In this document: one piece after another, positions 1 through 7,938 of the stretch | Position numbering within the stretch: the first letter of the stretch is position 1 | Layout of the letters: every line of letters begins with the position of its first letter | From: Polyangiaceae bacterium | Lineage (GTDB): Bacteria; Myxococcota_A; Polyangia; Polyangiales; Polyangiaceae | Direction of reading: 5' to 3' | Assembly (NCBI GenBank): GCA_025937785.1 | Contig: JAICQQ010000007.1 | Location: 1-64,000, forward strand | Length of the DNA: 64,000 nucleotides | Notes under the pieces: generated by a model | Database searches by the model: none | Told to the model about the DNA's origin: nothing | Seen by the model: only the letters and a program-made list of their open reading frames with translations | Made by a program: the position numbers and the translations under genes

Positions 1-272
1 CAAGCAGGATTCGTTCAATGTTGGGCCAGGGGGTTCGACCGGAGTATCTGGGCAGTTCGGGTACTACGGGGCTCTCCCGAGGAGTTCGCGGACTCAACGA
101 CGGTTCACCTTGGATTTGGGCCTTTCTCGCCCGTTAGCTTCAACGGTTTTGGAATGACGGACAATTCGGAGGCGCAACGGTTGAGCTCGGATTTGGCTTC
201 GACATGGGGTTGCTCTGGTCTACGGAAACGCAGACCGACATCGCGCAATGCGGTTGCCCAATACCACTCTAG
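1..272 (+). pseudogene. Frame-broken tail of a Gly-rich, possibly RHS-like protein (partial at window edge)
   Basis: No single frame is open across this stretch, but three frames give consecutive Gly/aromatic-rich, beta-like segments: frame 2 up to about base 85 (contains GVSGQFGYYGALP), frame 1 to about base 152 (contains LGFGPFSPVSFNGFG), then frame 3 to a TAG at 270-272 (contains GGATVELGFGFDMGLLW, then CGCP). Read together with two one-base slips they resemble the glycine-rich C-terminal part of some RHS-type secreted proteins. That likeness is only an impression of composition. It could equally be chance, or decay following the IS66 events just downstream. Confidence 0.25.
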
Positions 273-276
273 GCTG

Positions 277-684
277 GTGCTGATCGTGGCCGAGGAGCGC
301 CCAGGTGGGTGGACAGAGAAACCAACGGCGGATGCGATCAGCCAAGCCGCGACGAGAGTTCGATGGAGCCTTCGCCTACTGTGGGGGTCACAAGTCTCCT
401 GTCTTGCCGCTGTTGTATTAGGGGTTATGTACGCAGCGCCGGCATTTTGGTTTGCTGTGTTCTTCGCACCGCTCGCGGTCAGCGGATTTGCTTCCGTTGT
501 GTGGGCGCACCGGGTTCGCTGTCCTCGCTGCCATCATGCTTACATGACCGGGTTCTCCCGGTCCGATCTGCCAGAACCGAAAGCGTGCCAGCATTGCAAA
601 TTCCGACTGTTCAAGGCTTTGGGACAAGGTGAGACGTGGCACTGCGTGAGCCCATACCAGAGCGGCGTGGAACCGCGAACCTGA
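277..684 (+). CDS. Small two-TM membrane protein with zinc-ribbon-like Cys pairs
   Basis: Function not recognised. From a GTG at 277 the product is 135 residues: two hydrophobic segments (about 36-54 and 55-77), then a cytoplasm-sized tail with CPRC (82-85) and CQHC (104-107), a spacing that fits a small zinc ribbon. The frame stays open upstream and an ATG at 154 would give 176 residues. I prefer the later start because the upstream extension is polar, reads like an out-of-frame stretch, and overlaps the possible upstream gene that ends at 272. It is followed by another small membrane protein gene with its own Shine-Dalgarno, so the two may be cotranscribed. Confidence 0.5.
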   Translation: MLIVAEERPGGWTEKPTADAISQAATRVRWSLRLLWGSQVSCLAAVVLGVMYAAPAFWFAVFFAPLAVSGFASVVWAHRVRCPRCHHAYMTGFSRSDLPEPKACQHCKFRLFKALGQGETWHCVSPYQSGVEPRT

Positions 685-730
685 ATCGGGGTAACGGCGC
701 TCCACTTCCTTATCCCTCAGGAGGATTCTA

Positions 731-1021
731 GTGAGGGGGTGGAGGACTTGGATGACAGTCGCGGGTGCGCTAGTTGTGAGTTGTGTGCTAGTGGTTGAGG
801 CACTGGGCGGCATTCTCTTCTACACGACACAAGGCGAGATTTGTCAGATGACGCTGAACAGGCTACGGTCGGGCGAAGACGTTGATCCAAGCGCGCTATC
901 GACCTGTTCCAACCGTCAGGGGACCGTGTATAGAGCGTTTCTTGTGGAACTGGCCACCGGGGTTGTGCTCTTCGGGTCAGCGTTGTATCTGCTCAGGCGA
1001 GCAAGGTCGCCTGCGAAGTGA
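731..1021 (+). CDS. Small two-TM protein of unknown function
   Basis: A 96-residue protein starting at GTG 731, preceded by a good Shine-Dalgarno (CAGGAGGA, 718-725) at suitable spacing. It has an N-terminal hydrophobic segment (about 8-30), a short exported loop with two cysteines (38 and 59) that could pair, and a second hydrophobic segment (about 70-89) ending in an Arg-rich tail. This N-in/C-in hairpin is common in small envelope proteins. I recognise no family. It lies 46 bases after the preceding small membrane gene and directly before the regulator/IS66 debris. Confidence 0.6.
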   Translation: MRGWRTWMTVAGALVVSCVLVVEALGGILFYTTQGEICQMTLNRLRSGEDVDPSALSTCSNRQGTVYRAFLVELATGVVLFGSALYLLRRARSPAK

Positions 1022-1049
1022 ATCGTGCGTTGTCAGGCTGGCTGATCAA

Positions 1050-1127
1050 TTCGCTACTTCGCGATGGGGGGTGACGTCGTGGAGTCGCAGCTCGGCGAGC
1101 AGTCGTGTCAGGCCGAAGCGCTGGGCG
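1050..1127 (-). pseudogene. Duplicated 3' tip of the winged-helix/AAA/TPR regulator gene
   Basis: These 78 bases repeat bases 3748-3824, the last codons of the regulator gene at 3752-6805, in the same orientation with only a few substitutions. The minus strand reads AQRFGLTRLLAELRLHDVTP, matching the regulator's C-terminus, then an extra G breaks the frame before the stop. It is what remains of a second regulator copy, cut off abruptly at 1127-1129 where IS66-like sequence begins. Confidence 0.7.
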
Positions 1128-1128
1128 T

Positions 1129-1369
1129 TGGGCGCCGGAGCTGGCTCTTTGTGTGGGAGGACGACGGCGGTGAACGAACTGCGAACATCCTTACCATCGT
1201 AGCCACGTGCGTTTCTCACGGCCTCAACCCTCGCGAATATCTCCTGGTTGTTACGAATGCGCTGCTCGCCGGCGCCGAGGGCATCGACGCGCTACTCTCC
1301 GACCGAATCGCCGCCGCTCACCCCGAACTAGTTGTTTCCGGCTTCGACGAGGCACAGCTGCCTGACTGA
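1129..1369 (+). mobile_element. IS66-family transposase C-terminal remnant
   Basis: The reading frame ending at 1369 carries a recognisable IS66 TnpC tail: GRRSWLF followed by an acidic stretch, GGERTANIL and GLNPREYL, matching the family pattern of (K/R)NWLF..GGE..A.IYSL...GL(D/N)P..YL. Only about 75 residues are left. The N-terminal domains, the DDE core, the partner orfs and the terminal repeats are missing. The remnant joins a duplicated piece of a regulator gene at about base 1128, so a recombination or deletion ended there. Bases 1370-1612 after it hold nothing I recognise. Confidence 0.65.
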
Positions 1370-1612
1370 GCAGTCCAGTCGCCAACGCAAGCAGAATAGC
1401 CCTTCCTAGTGCAACAGCCGCACTTCCGCGTGAAGAGCGCCGTTGGTGGACGGGTTACACTGATCCGGATGCTGGCGCTGCTGCTCCAGTACCACGCCAG
1501 CTCAGGACGATGGAGCATGGGCCTAGACGATCCGCTACGTGAACCCGTTGGCGGGCTTTTCTGCGCGCTGACGACTTTTGCCGTGTGCTTCAGACAGCAC
1601 GATGATGCCCGG

Positions 1613-3664
1613 TTAGTCCAAGATGAACTTGGGGTCGCACGCGGCATACACTCGAGCACCGCCTCGGATGCGCGTCCCCGGCGCCAGCCGAAAGCGTCGC
1701 TGCCAGTCCGATGGGCACTGCTGGACCAACTCCGGGTTACCCAAGCCTGCTTCGGGATTGATGTAGCAGAACCCCGCCAGGTCCGTTGGAAGGTCGAGAT
1801 CGTTCGCGCACGCGTAGGCATCCGACGCAGGGTCGCGAGGAGCGCCCGCCAATGGGTCGATCTCACAGTAGCTGAAGCCAGAACCCTCAAGAAAATCTTG
1901 GTCGAGAGCTGCTTCGACCGCTCGAATATCGGCTGCGCCGGCAGCTGAGCGACCGGGCGTGTCGCAGCTCATTTCCGGGGGCCCCTGTTCGATCAGCCGG
2001 CACCGAATGCGACCGTCTTCCGCAAGGGGCATGTCATTCCAGAGGCACACGATGCCTGTGTTGGCGCCAACATCACGCAGCAGACCGTTGAGCATTGCGT
2101 TGTAACCGTAAGCGCTGGAAGCAGCGTCGCGCGGATCGAGCACCTTGGGACAAATGGAGCCCACGAACGCAGTCGAGGACAAGCCACTAAGAAGTTGTAG
2201 CACCCGCGGAGGCGGATAGGCTTTCGCGAAGTACTGAGTGGTTCCGTAGCTACCGTCAGGCGCCTGGCACACCGGGCGATTCGGTGACGACGGCGCCCAG
2301 TCCGCTGTACCGGGCACTTGTTGGAGCGCACAGTCACAGTTAGGATCCCCCTGGCTACACTCGCGCGGGTTCGGGAGCGGGAATGTGCATGAGTACTGCA
2401 GATCGGACTGGGCTGGATTGTCGTACTCGTGACCGTGAATCGGGTCGGTCCCCGCCGCGGAGTCCGGCGGCGCCAGCTCCGGTCTTGGTCCGATCGAGCC
2501 CACCAAGTGCGGGTCGTCTGGGTCTGCCGCGCCCGTGGGGTCGCCGACGAGACCCTGCCAGGCTCCGCTCTCCTCGAGTTCCTGTCCGGTGGGGTAACGG
2601 AGACGATCGGGGGCGTCTCGCGAATCAGGCGTCGCCAAGGTCTGCCAGGGAACGCCCACTAGTGCGCCGAGCCGAAACATGCTCGGGTCCCGACCGTGTG
2701 CAAAAAGTGGATTTTGCACGCTATTGCCAGCTCGGTCTTCAATCTCTTCCGCGCCGAAAGCGCGAACATAGCGCTCGACCGGGAACAAGAAGCTTTCCCC
2801 GAATCGACGTTTCTGATCGAAGCAGCGCAGATTCGGGTGGTCTGCATCCAACTCCGTCAGACGGTCGGGAGCTGCGATCTTCCACCCTGCGCCAGTGTCG
2901 CTCACGGAGCAGTCGTCCTCGTCCGTGAGCATAATGGCGACGACGAACGAGTCAGGCCGTAGGAATGCTTGGCGCTCCGCCAGCACTTGCTCGTCGATGC
3001 CTTGCGCACTCCCAATGTACTCACCGTCGGCTCGTGTCAAGAGCTCCACCCCAAGCGGCGGCTGCGGATCCACGAGAAAGCGATACAGAACCTCGAGCGG
3101 CGCTTCGTACCCGCACCCGTGCTCTCCGACCGTCGACAGGATGTCGTCGAGAAGCCTTGCGACTTCGTTCTCATAGTCCGAGTGCTTGACCGTTAGGAAC
3201 AGCTCGCCGTCGCTGCCGGGCAGAAGGTGCGCACGGCGGTTGGCGTTCTCGCACGCGTCGCTGCCACCGACATCCAGGCTCGACGACAGTACGCCGATGC
3301 GGGTCGTCGTCGGAAAAGGAAAGCGCGGGCGTGCTCCCTCGGGGCACTCGCCCGTCACGCTGAGCGCCTCCTGCGTTCCGTCATCCCGTTGACAGTGTCG
3401 CAGTGACAGCACCGACAGCAGCGACTGTCGCAGGACGTCTTGCTTGTCGAGCATCGATGCCGAGTCGTCGATGACGAACAGCAAGTCGACGGATTTCGCC
3501 ACGCCGACCGTAAAGCCCTGACCCAGGACAGTACCTGCCGAATGCCCACCTTCGGCTGGGGTCACCTTGCGATCGGTGCAGCTCGTCGCCGCCAACAACG
3601 TTGCCGCCAGCCCCGCCAACGCGGTCACACAGGGTGCCCGCTCATGCAGCGTCAACCTCGCCAT
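1613..3664 (-). CDS. vWA-domain lipoprotein
   Basis: A 683-residue exported protein. The N-terminus has a basic start, a hydrophobic core and a Cys at 29 that fits lipid attachment (AATSC), although the -3 residue is not ideal. A von Willebrand factor A domain follows, with an intact MIDAS start (D66-x-S68-x-S70 within DLLFVIDDSASM) and a later acidic LTDEDDC strand. The C-terminal half is Cys- and Pro-rich with no recognised fold. Proteins of this build are common outer-surface lipoproteins in Polyangiales, with presumed metal-dependent ligand binding and no known ligand. The gene follows the large regulator gene on the same strand after an 87-base gap, so the regulator may control it. That link is inference only. 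Confidence 0.85.
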   Translation of the reverse strand: MARLTLHERAPCVTALAGLAATLLAATSCTDRKVTPAEGGHSAGTVLGQGFTVGVAKSVDLLFVIDDSASMLDKQDVLRQSLLSVLSLRHCQRDDGTQEALSVTGECPEGARPRFPFPTTTRIGVLSSSLDVGGSDACENANRRAHLLPGSDGELFLTVKHSDYENEVARLLDDILSTVGEHGCGYEAPLEVLYRFLVDPQPPLGVELLTRADGEYIGSAQGIDEQVLAERQAFLRPDSFVVAIMLTDEDDCSVSDTGAGWKIAAPDRLTELDADHPNLRCFDQKRRFGESFLFPVERYVRAFGAEEIEDRAGNSVQNPLFAHGRDPSMFRLGALVGVPWQTLATPDSRDAPDRLRYPTGQELEESGAWQGLVGDPTGAADPDDPHLVGSIGPRPELAPPDSAAGTDPIHGHEYDNPAQSDLQYSCTFPLPNPRECSQGDPNCDCALQQVPGTADWAPSSPNRPVCQAPDGSYGTTQYFAKAYPPPRVLQLLSGLSSTAFVGSICPKVLDPRDAASSAYGYNAMLNGLLRDVGANTGIVCLWNDMPLAEDGRIRCRLIEQGPPEMSCDTPGRSAAGAADIRAVEAALDQDFLEGSGFSYCEIDPLAGAPRDPASDAYACANDLDLPTDLAGFCYINPEAGLGNPELVQQCPSDWQRRFRLAPGTRIRGGARVYAACDPKFILD

Positions 3665-3751
3665 CCTTTAGCTTCCTCCTCGATTGCCGCCGGCACGCCC
3701 GGGACCGAAAGCAATAACCACGCCCGCCCTGCGGGCTTATTCGCCAGTTCG

Positions 3752-6700
3752 CTACTTCGCGACGGGGGTGACGCCGTCGAGTCGCAGCTGGGCGAGCAGC
3801 CGTGTCAGGCCGAAGCGCTGGGCGGTGCGCTGGGCGCTCTCGAACAGTGGGCCCGCGGTCGTGGGGTCGTGGGGCAGAGATCGAGCCAGGTAGTACTCGG
3901 ACCAGGCGCGATAGGTCACGGCGCCTGAGCTGCGGCAGGCCTCGCGCGCGCATTCCAGGTAGGCGGCGGCTCGGGCGTGGCGCCCGAGCGTGAGGCAGAG
4001 CCGCCCGAGCCAATAGCTTGCTGGCCCCATGTAGACGGACCCGGTGCCGGAAACGGCGTGCAAGCCGTCGTGGGGTTCGAGGTGTTCGACGAGGACGGCG
4101 GCGGCGTCCGCGTCACCGAGCTCCGCTGCCATAGCCGCGATGTTCACGAGGGCGATGAGACAGGTGCCGTCGAGCGGCTCGGGCGGCACGTAGCTCGGTT
4201 GAACCACACTCGCGAGATACCTTTGGGCGTCACCGGCTTGGCCGTGGGCCAGCGCGGCGCGGGCCTGCACCGTGAGCATCAGGTGATAGCTGGGTGCGAC
4301 GACCAGGATGCGCTTCGCCCCGGCTTGCGCATCCTCGAGCACGCGCTCCGCGTCCGGTCCGTGGAGCTCCACACCCAGCTGCAAGAGTTGTGCTACCAGA
4401 TGCACGAGGGCCGTGATGCCCAGCAGCTTCTCGCCCTGGGCGGCGGCTTCTCGGGCGATTCGTTCGCTCGCACTCAAGTCCCCTGCCAAAAAGAGCTGGC
4501 CCACGCGGTGGACCTGCGTCGTCCACGTCCCCTGGGCGGTGCGCACGACCGCGGCCCGTTGCGCGTGATCGCTGACCTGTTGGGCGTACTCGTCACCGTG
4601 GCCGAGCTCGAGCAGAAACAAAGCCATCCACTGGCGGGCCTCGAGCTCGTTTTCGGGGGATCGGAGCAGCTGCGCCAGACCGAGCAGCTCGCGCGCGAGG
4701 GCCAGACGACTGATGCCGTCCGGAAAGCGGGTGTAGCACCTGAGCGCGCCACGGAGCACGTTCAAGCGAGCCCGCGGGTTGGTACGGCTTCGGGTCAGCG
4801 CCAGGGCTTCTTGGGCCCATTGGGTTCGCTCGCTGGCCGGCGTGATCCACGCCATGGCCATTGCTCGAGCGACCTGAAGCTGCGCGAAGGTAACATCCTT
4901 CTCTCGCACGTTCGCGAGGGCTTCCGCGACGCGGGCGTGAAAGTTGGGATCGATCAGTGCAGACTCGCGGTGGAGCTGAATCCAGATCGAGATCGCCCGG
5001 CAGAACAGATCGTAGCAGCCGTGATGGCGTGTCAGTTCGACGCTGCGGTCGAGCGTAGCGCTGGCGTCGTCGACGGCGCCGGCGACGAACTGGGTATGGC
5101 CCAGGGCCAGCAGCAGTTCGGCGTATTGGAGCGGGTCGGCGCTGCGTTCGTCGAGCACGTCGAGAGCTCGTTGGTAGTACTCGGCGGCACGGGCGTAGGC
5201 ATGCTGGGCGCGCGCCCAGTCCGCCGCGCGTTGCGCGTAGTAGAGGGCTTCGTCGAGACTCGCGTGTGGCAGGGCTTCCAGAAAGTGATGCGCTGCATGC
5301 ACGACGCTTTCGGGGCGCTGAGTGAGTTGATCTGCGAACGCGCGTGCCAGCAACGCATGCCGTTGGCGCCGCTCTCGTGCTGCGAGTCGACGATACAGAA
5401 GCTGCTGGTGCAGGGCGTGCGCGAAGCGTCGTGAGCCATGCGCCACCGGTTCGAGTACGCCCAGTTCGGTGGCATGGTCGAGGTGTGTCAAGACGGTGTG
5501 GAGCGGTTCGTTGGAGGCTGACGCGAGCACGCTGACCGGGAACTCTTCGCCGCAGACCGCGGCGGTTTGCAGCAGCAACAGCGTGTCTGGATCGAGTTGG
5601 TCGAGTCGTCTGCCAAGGATCTGCGCCGCGCGGTCGCTGAGGCCGGGCCCCGCGCCGCGCCCTTTGCCTGGCGCGCTGGCGTTCCAGTCGGGCGGGTTAT
5701 TCGCGAGCGCTTCGATGAGCACCGGCAATCCCTCCGTGGAGAAGTGGAGCGCTTCGACGACTGTGTCAGGGAGGGGAGTGGTCGTCGTGGCGGCGAGCCA
5801 TTGTCGCACTTCGTCGAACGGCAAGCCCTCCAGAGCAATCGTGGTGACGTGCGGTATTGAACCGTCGACAGCGCTGCGCAAGACGCTGCGCGCCACGCCT
5901 TCCGCCCGCCGGAACGTGCCGACGACCAAGAGCTCGGTGTCCGCAATCGAGCGGGCGATGACTTCGATCAGGCTGAGGGCGGCGTCGTCGGCCAGGTGCA
6001 GATCCTCGAGGACCAGCGTGAGCGGCGCGTCGGCGGACGCGCGACGCAGGAAACCTGCCATGGCATCGAGCAGCGACAGGGTCCGTCGCGGACTTTCGTC
6101 CCAGTCGCCGAGCGACGTCGCCCCGAACGCTTCGCGCAGCTCGGGCGCCACGGCGAGCAGGTCGTGCTGTAGGCCGCGGGCCAAGCGCTCGAGCGTGCCC
6201 GCGTCGTGCATCTCAGAGTAGCGGTGGAGCAGCTCCGGCCAGGGCCAAAAGGGCGGGGCCGCCTGGCCTTCCCGGCAGCCGCCCCAGCAGATTTCCGAGC
6301 CTGCATCGTGTTGCTGGGTGGCAAACCATTGGGCGAGTCGCGTCTTTCCGACGCCTGCGGGACCGTGGATCAGCACCACGTTCCCGTGTCCAGCGCGCGC
6401 TTCGTTCGCAGCCACCTGCAGGCGCTCGGCTTCGCGCTGCCTTCCGAAGAAGGGGCGCAGCCGCGGGGGTTCGGTGGCTGCCTCGTTCGAGGGTGGGGCC
6501 TCGATGAGCTCGCCGCAAAAGCGAAATCCCCTCCCGCGCACGGTTTCGATGAACTGGGGGCGCCGCGGATCTTCCCCGAGCGCGGCGCGCGCCTGGCTGA
6601 TCGCCTGACTCAACGCAGTGTCCGAGACGATGGTGCCCCCCCAGGGGCCCTCGATGAGCTGTTCTTTCGTGACCAGACGGTTGTTGTGCTTGACCAAGAA

Positions 6701-6805
6701 CAGGATAGTTTCGAAGACTCGCGGCTGGACGTTGATCAGAGTCTCGCCCTGCCGCAGCTCGAAGCGCTGCTCGTCGATCTGAAAGCTCCCGAACCGAAGA
6801 AGCAT
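3752..6805 (-). CDS. Winged-helix/AAA-ATPase/TPR transcriptional regulator
   Basis: A 1,017-residue regulator with three parts. Residues 1-100 form an OmpR/PhoB-type winged helix (ends TVRGRGFRF). Residues about 118-400 form an AAA/STAND ATPase with Walker A GPAGVGKT (148-155) and a Walker-B-like LTLVLEDLHLAD strand. The rest is Ala/Leu-rich helical repeats of TPR type, with several Y-A-R-A-A-EYY motifs. The architecture matches the CadC/MalT-like signal-transducing ATPases, in which the TPR part senses a ligand or partner and the ATPase gates DNA binding. The start is the ATG at 6803-6805. The 3' end is duplicated at 1050-1127 beside an IS66 remnant, evidence that a second copy once existed. 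Ligand and targets are unknown. Confidence 0.9.
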   Translation of the reverse strand: MLLRFGSFQIDEQRFELRQGETLINVQPRVFETILFLVKHNNRLVTKEQLIEGPWGGTIVSDTALSQAISQARAALGEDPRRPQFIETVRGRGFRFCGELIEAPPSNEAATEPPRLRPFFGRQREAERLQVAANEARAGHGNVVLIHGPAGVGKTRLAQWFATQQHDAGSEICWGGCREGQAAPPFWPWPELLHRYSEMHDAGTLERLARGLQHDLLAVAPELREAFGATSLGDWDESPRRTLSLLDAMAGFLRRASADAPLTLVLEDLHLADDAALSLIEVIARSIADTELLVVGTFRRAEGVARSVLRSAVDGSIPHVTTIALEGLPFDEVRQWLAATTTTPLPDTVVEALHFSTEGLPVLIEALANNPPDWNASAPGKGRGAGPGLSDRAAQILGRRLDQLDPDTLLLLQTAAVCGEEFPVSVLASASNEPLHTVLTHLDHATELGVLEPVAHGSRRFAHALHQQLLYRRLAARERRQRHALLARAFADQLTQRPESVVHAAHHFLEALPHASLDEALYYAQRAADWARAQHAYARAAEYYQRALDVLDERSADPLQYAELLLALGHTQFVAGAVDDASATLDRSVELTRHHGCYDLFCRAISIWIQLHRESALIDPNFHARVAEALANVREKDVTFAQLQVARAMAMAWITPASERTQWAQEALALTRSRTNPRARLNVLRGALRCYTRFPDGISRLALARELLGLAQLLRSPENELEARQWMALFLLELGHGDEYAQQVSDHAQRAAVVRTAQGTWTTQVHRVGQLFLAGDLSASERIAREAAAQGEKLLGITALVHLVAQLLQLGVELHGPDAERVLEDAQAGAKRILVVAPSYHLMLTVQARAALAHGQAGDAQRYLASVVQPSYVPPEPLDGTCLIALVNIAAMAAELGDADAAAVLVEHLEPHDGLHAVSGTGSVYMGPASYWLGRLCLTLGRHARAAAYLECAREACRSSGAVTYRAWSEYYLARSLPHDPTTAGPLFESAQRTAQRFGLTRLLAQLRLDGVTPVAK

Positions 6806-7035
6806 ACCCTATTGCTTAGTGCCCTGGCGGGCCGGCACCTGGTCAGATCCGGAGCAAAAATCGACCTTTGGCCGCCGAAGCCCGCGGCCCGATGGGTGGC
6901 GCGAGCCAAAGTGTCTACTCGATTTGACGCCTGGTTCCACCCGGTCATGCGAGCGTCCAATAAATTTGACGCTCCTGGCTCCCCTGGCATCTGCCGACTT
7001 CCGCAGAGCAACGGAGTCGCCGGTGTTGCTTCACC

Positions 7036-7920
7036 TTAGGCGCCGCGGACGAAATGTTGGGCGTACACCAGGAACCGTCGCGCGGGGCCTTGGTGCCAGA
7101 GCCAGACGTCGCTGATGGGTTCGGGCTGGAGGTCGCGCTCGAGGATCGGGTCGTCGCGGAGGATCGCACCGAGGATGCCGGGGTGGGCGACGTGCATGGC
7201 GGTGCCTTGGCGAACGGCGCCCTCGAACACAGCCTTGAGCTCGGCGTCGGTGGTGGCGCTGGCGTTGTCGGGGAGGGGGAGGTGGTCGCTGGCGACCAGG
7301 TCGGAGGCGAAGACGACGCGGCCGCCAGGGCGGGTGAGAGCGGCCAGGGTGCGCAGGTGAGTGACGGAGAGCGTGTGGCGGATGGCCTGGAAAAGCCGGT
7401 GGCTTTCGCCCAGGGCCTGCAGCACCGCGAGTTGCATTTGGGTGATGAGGCAGGCGGACGCGACGACGTCGAACTGGGCCCCGAGGCGTTGCGCGATGGC
7501 TTGGGCGGTGGCCTCGGGGTGGCGCATGAGTTCTTCGGGGGTGAGTTGGAACCGCTGCCAGCGATCGAGCACGGGGAGCATGCCAGAGAGATCGACGGGA
7601 GCGTGGCGGTGGATGCGCTCGCGGTTGGGTTCGATCTCGCTTTCGGGGAGGCGGGCGAGGGCGTGGTCGAGGGCATGGTCGAGGGCGACGCTGTCGAGAT
7701 CGACCAGGTGGACTTGCCGATAGTGCTGCAGCAGGGCGTCGAGCTCGACGTCGTTGCAGTTACCGGCGCCCAGGATGCAGAGCGACTGGTCGCTGCCGCT
7801 ATGCCGCAACAGTTGCTGGGTCAGGTGCTGCCGGTGGTTGGTGTAGAGCAGGGCGTGCGGGAGCGAGCTATCGTTTGCCAGTCGCTGTTGCTGTACCTCG
7901 TGGTCGAGCCGGGAACGCAT
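7036..7920 (-). CDS. SAM-dependent methyltransferase-like protein
   Basis: A 294-residue cytoplasmic protein. The first Rossmann motif is CILGAGNCNDVELDAL (48-63) and the second strand is QVHLVDLDSVALDHAL (about 68-83), with an acidic residue in place to bind the SAM ribose. A later FDVVASACLITQMQ segment corresponds to motif IV, and a RPGGRVVFASDLV strand fits the typical class-I methyltransferase motif. The substrate is not evident. It is the last gene of the minus-strand operon that includes an ECF sigma factor, a FecR-like protein and a beta-helix lipoprotein, lying 18 bases after the latter, so the sigma factor may control it. Confidence 0.75.
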   Translation of the reverse strand: MRSRLDHEVQQQRLANDSSLPHALLYTNHRQHLTQQLLRHSGSDQSLCILGAGNCNDVELDALLQHYRQVHLVDLDSVALDHALDHALARLPESEIEPNRERIHRHAPVDLSGMLPVLDRWQRFQLTPEELMRHPEATAQAIAQRLGAQFDVVASACLITQMQLAVLQALGESHRLFQAIRHTLSVTHLRTLAALTRPGGRVVFASDLVASDHLPLPDNASATTDAELKAVFEGAVRQGTAMHVAHPGILGAILRDDPILERDLQPEPISDVWLWHQGPARRFLVYAQHFVRGA

Positions 7921-7938
7921 GTGGAGTGAGCCTGAGTA

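Noticed and set aside
1370-1612. Possible further IS66 sequence after the transposase tail
   Set aside because: Short YVNPL-like reading found, but no stable similarity, and no inverted repeats.
3977-5434. Long plus-strand frame inside the regulator gene
   Set aside because: Antisense shadow of the wHTH-AAA-TPR regulator, no recognisable motif, third-position bias fits the other strand.
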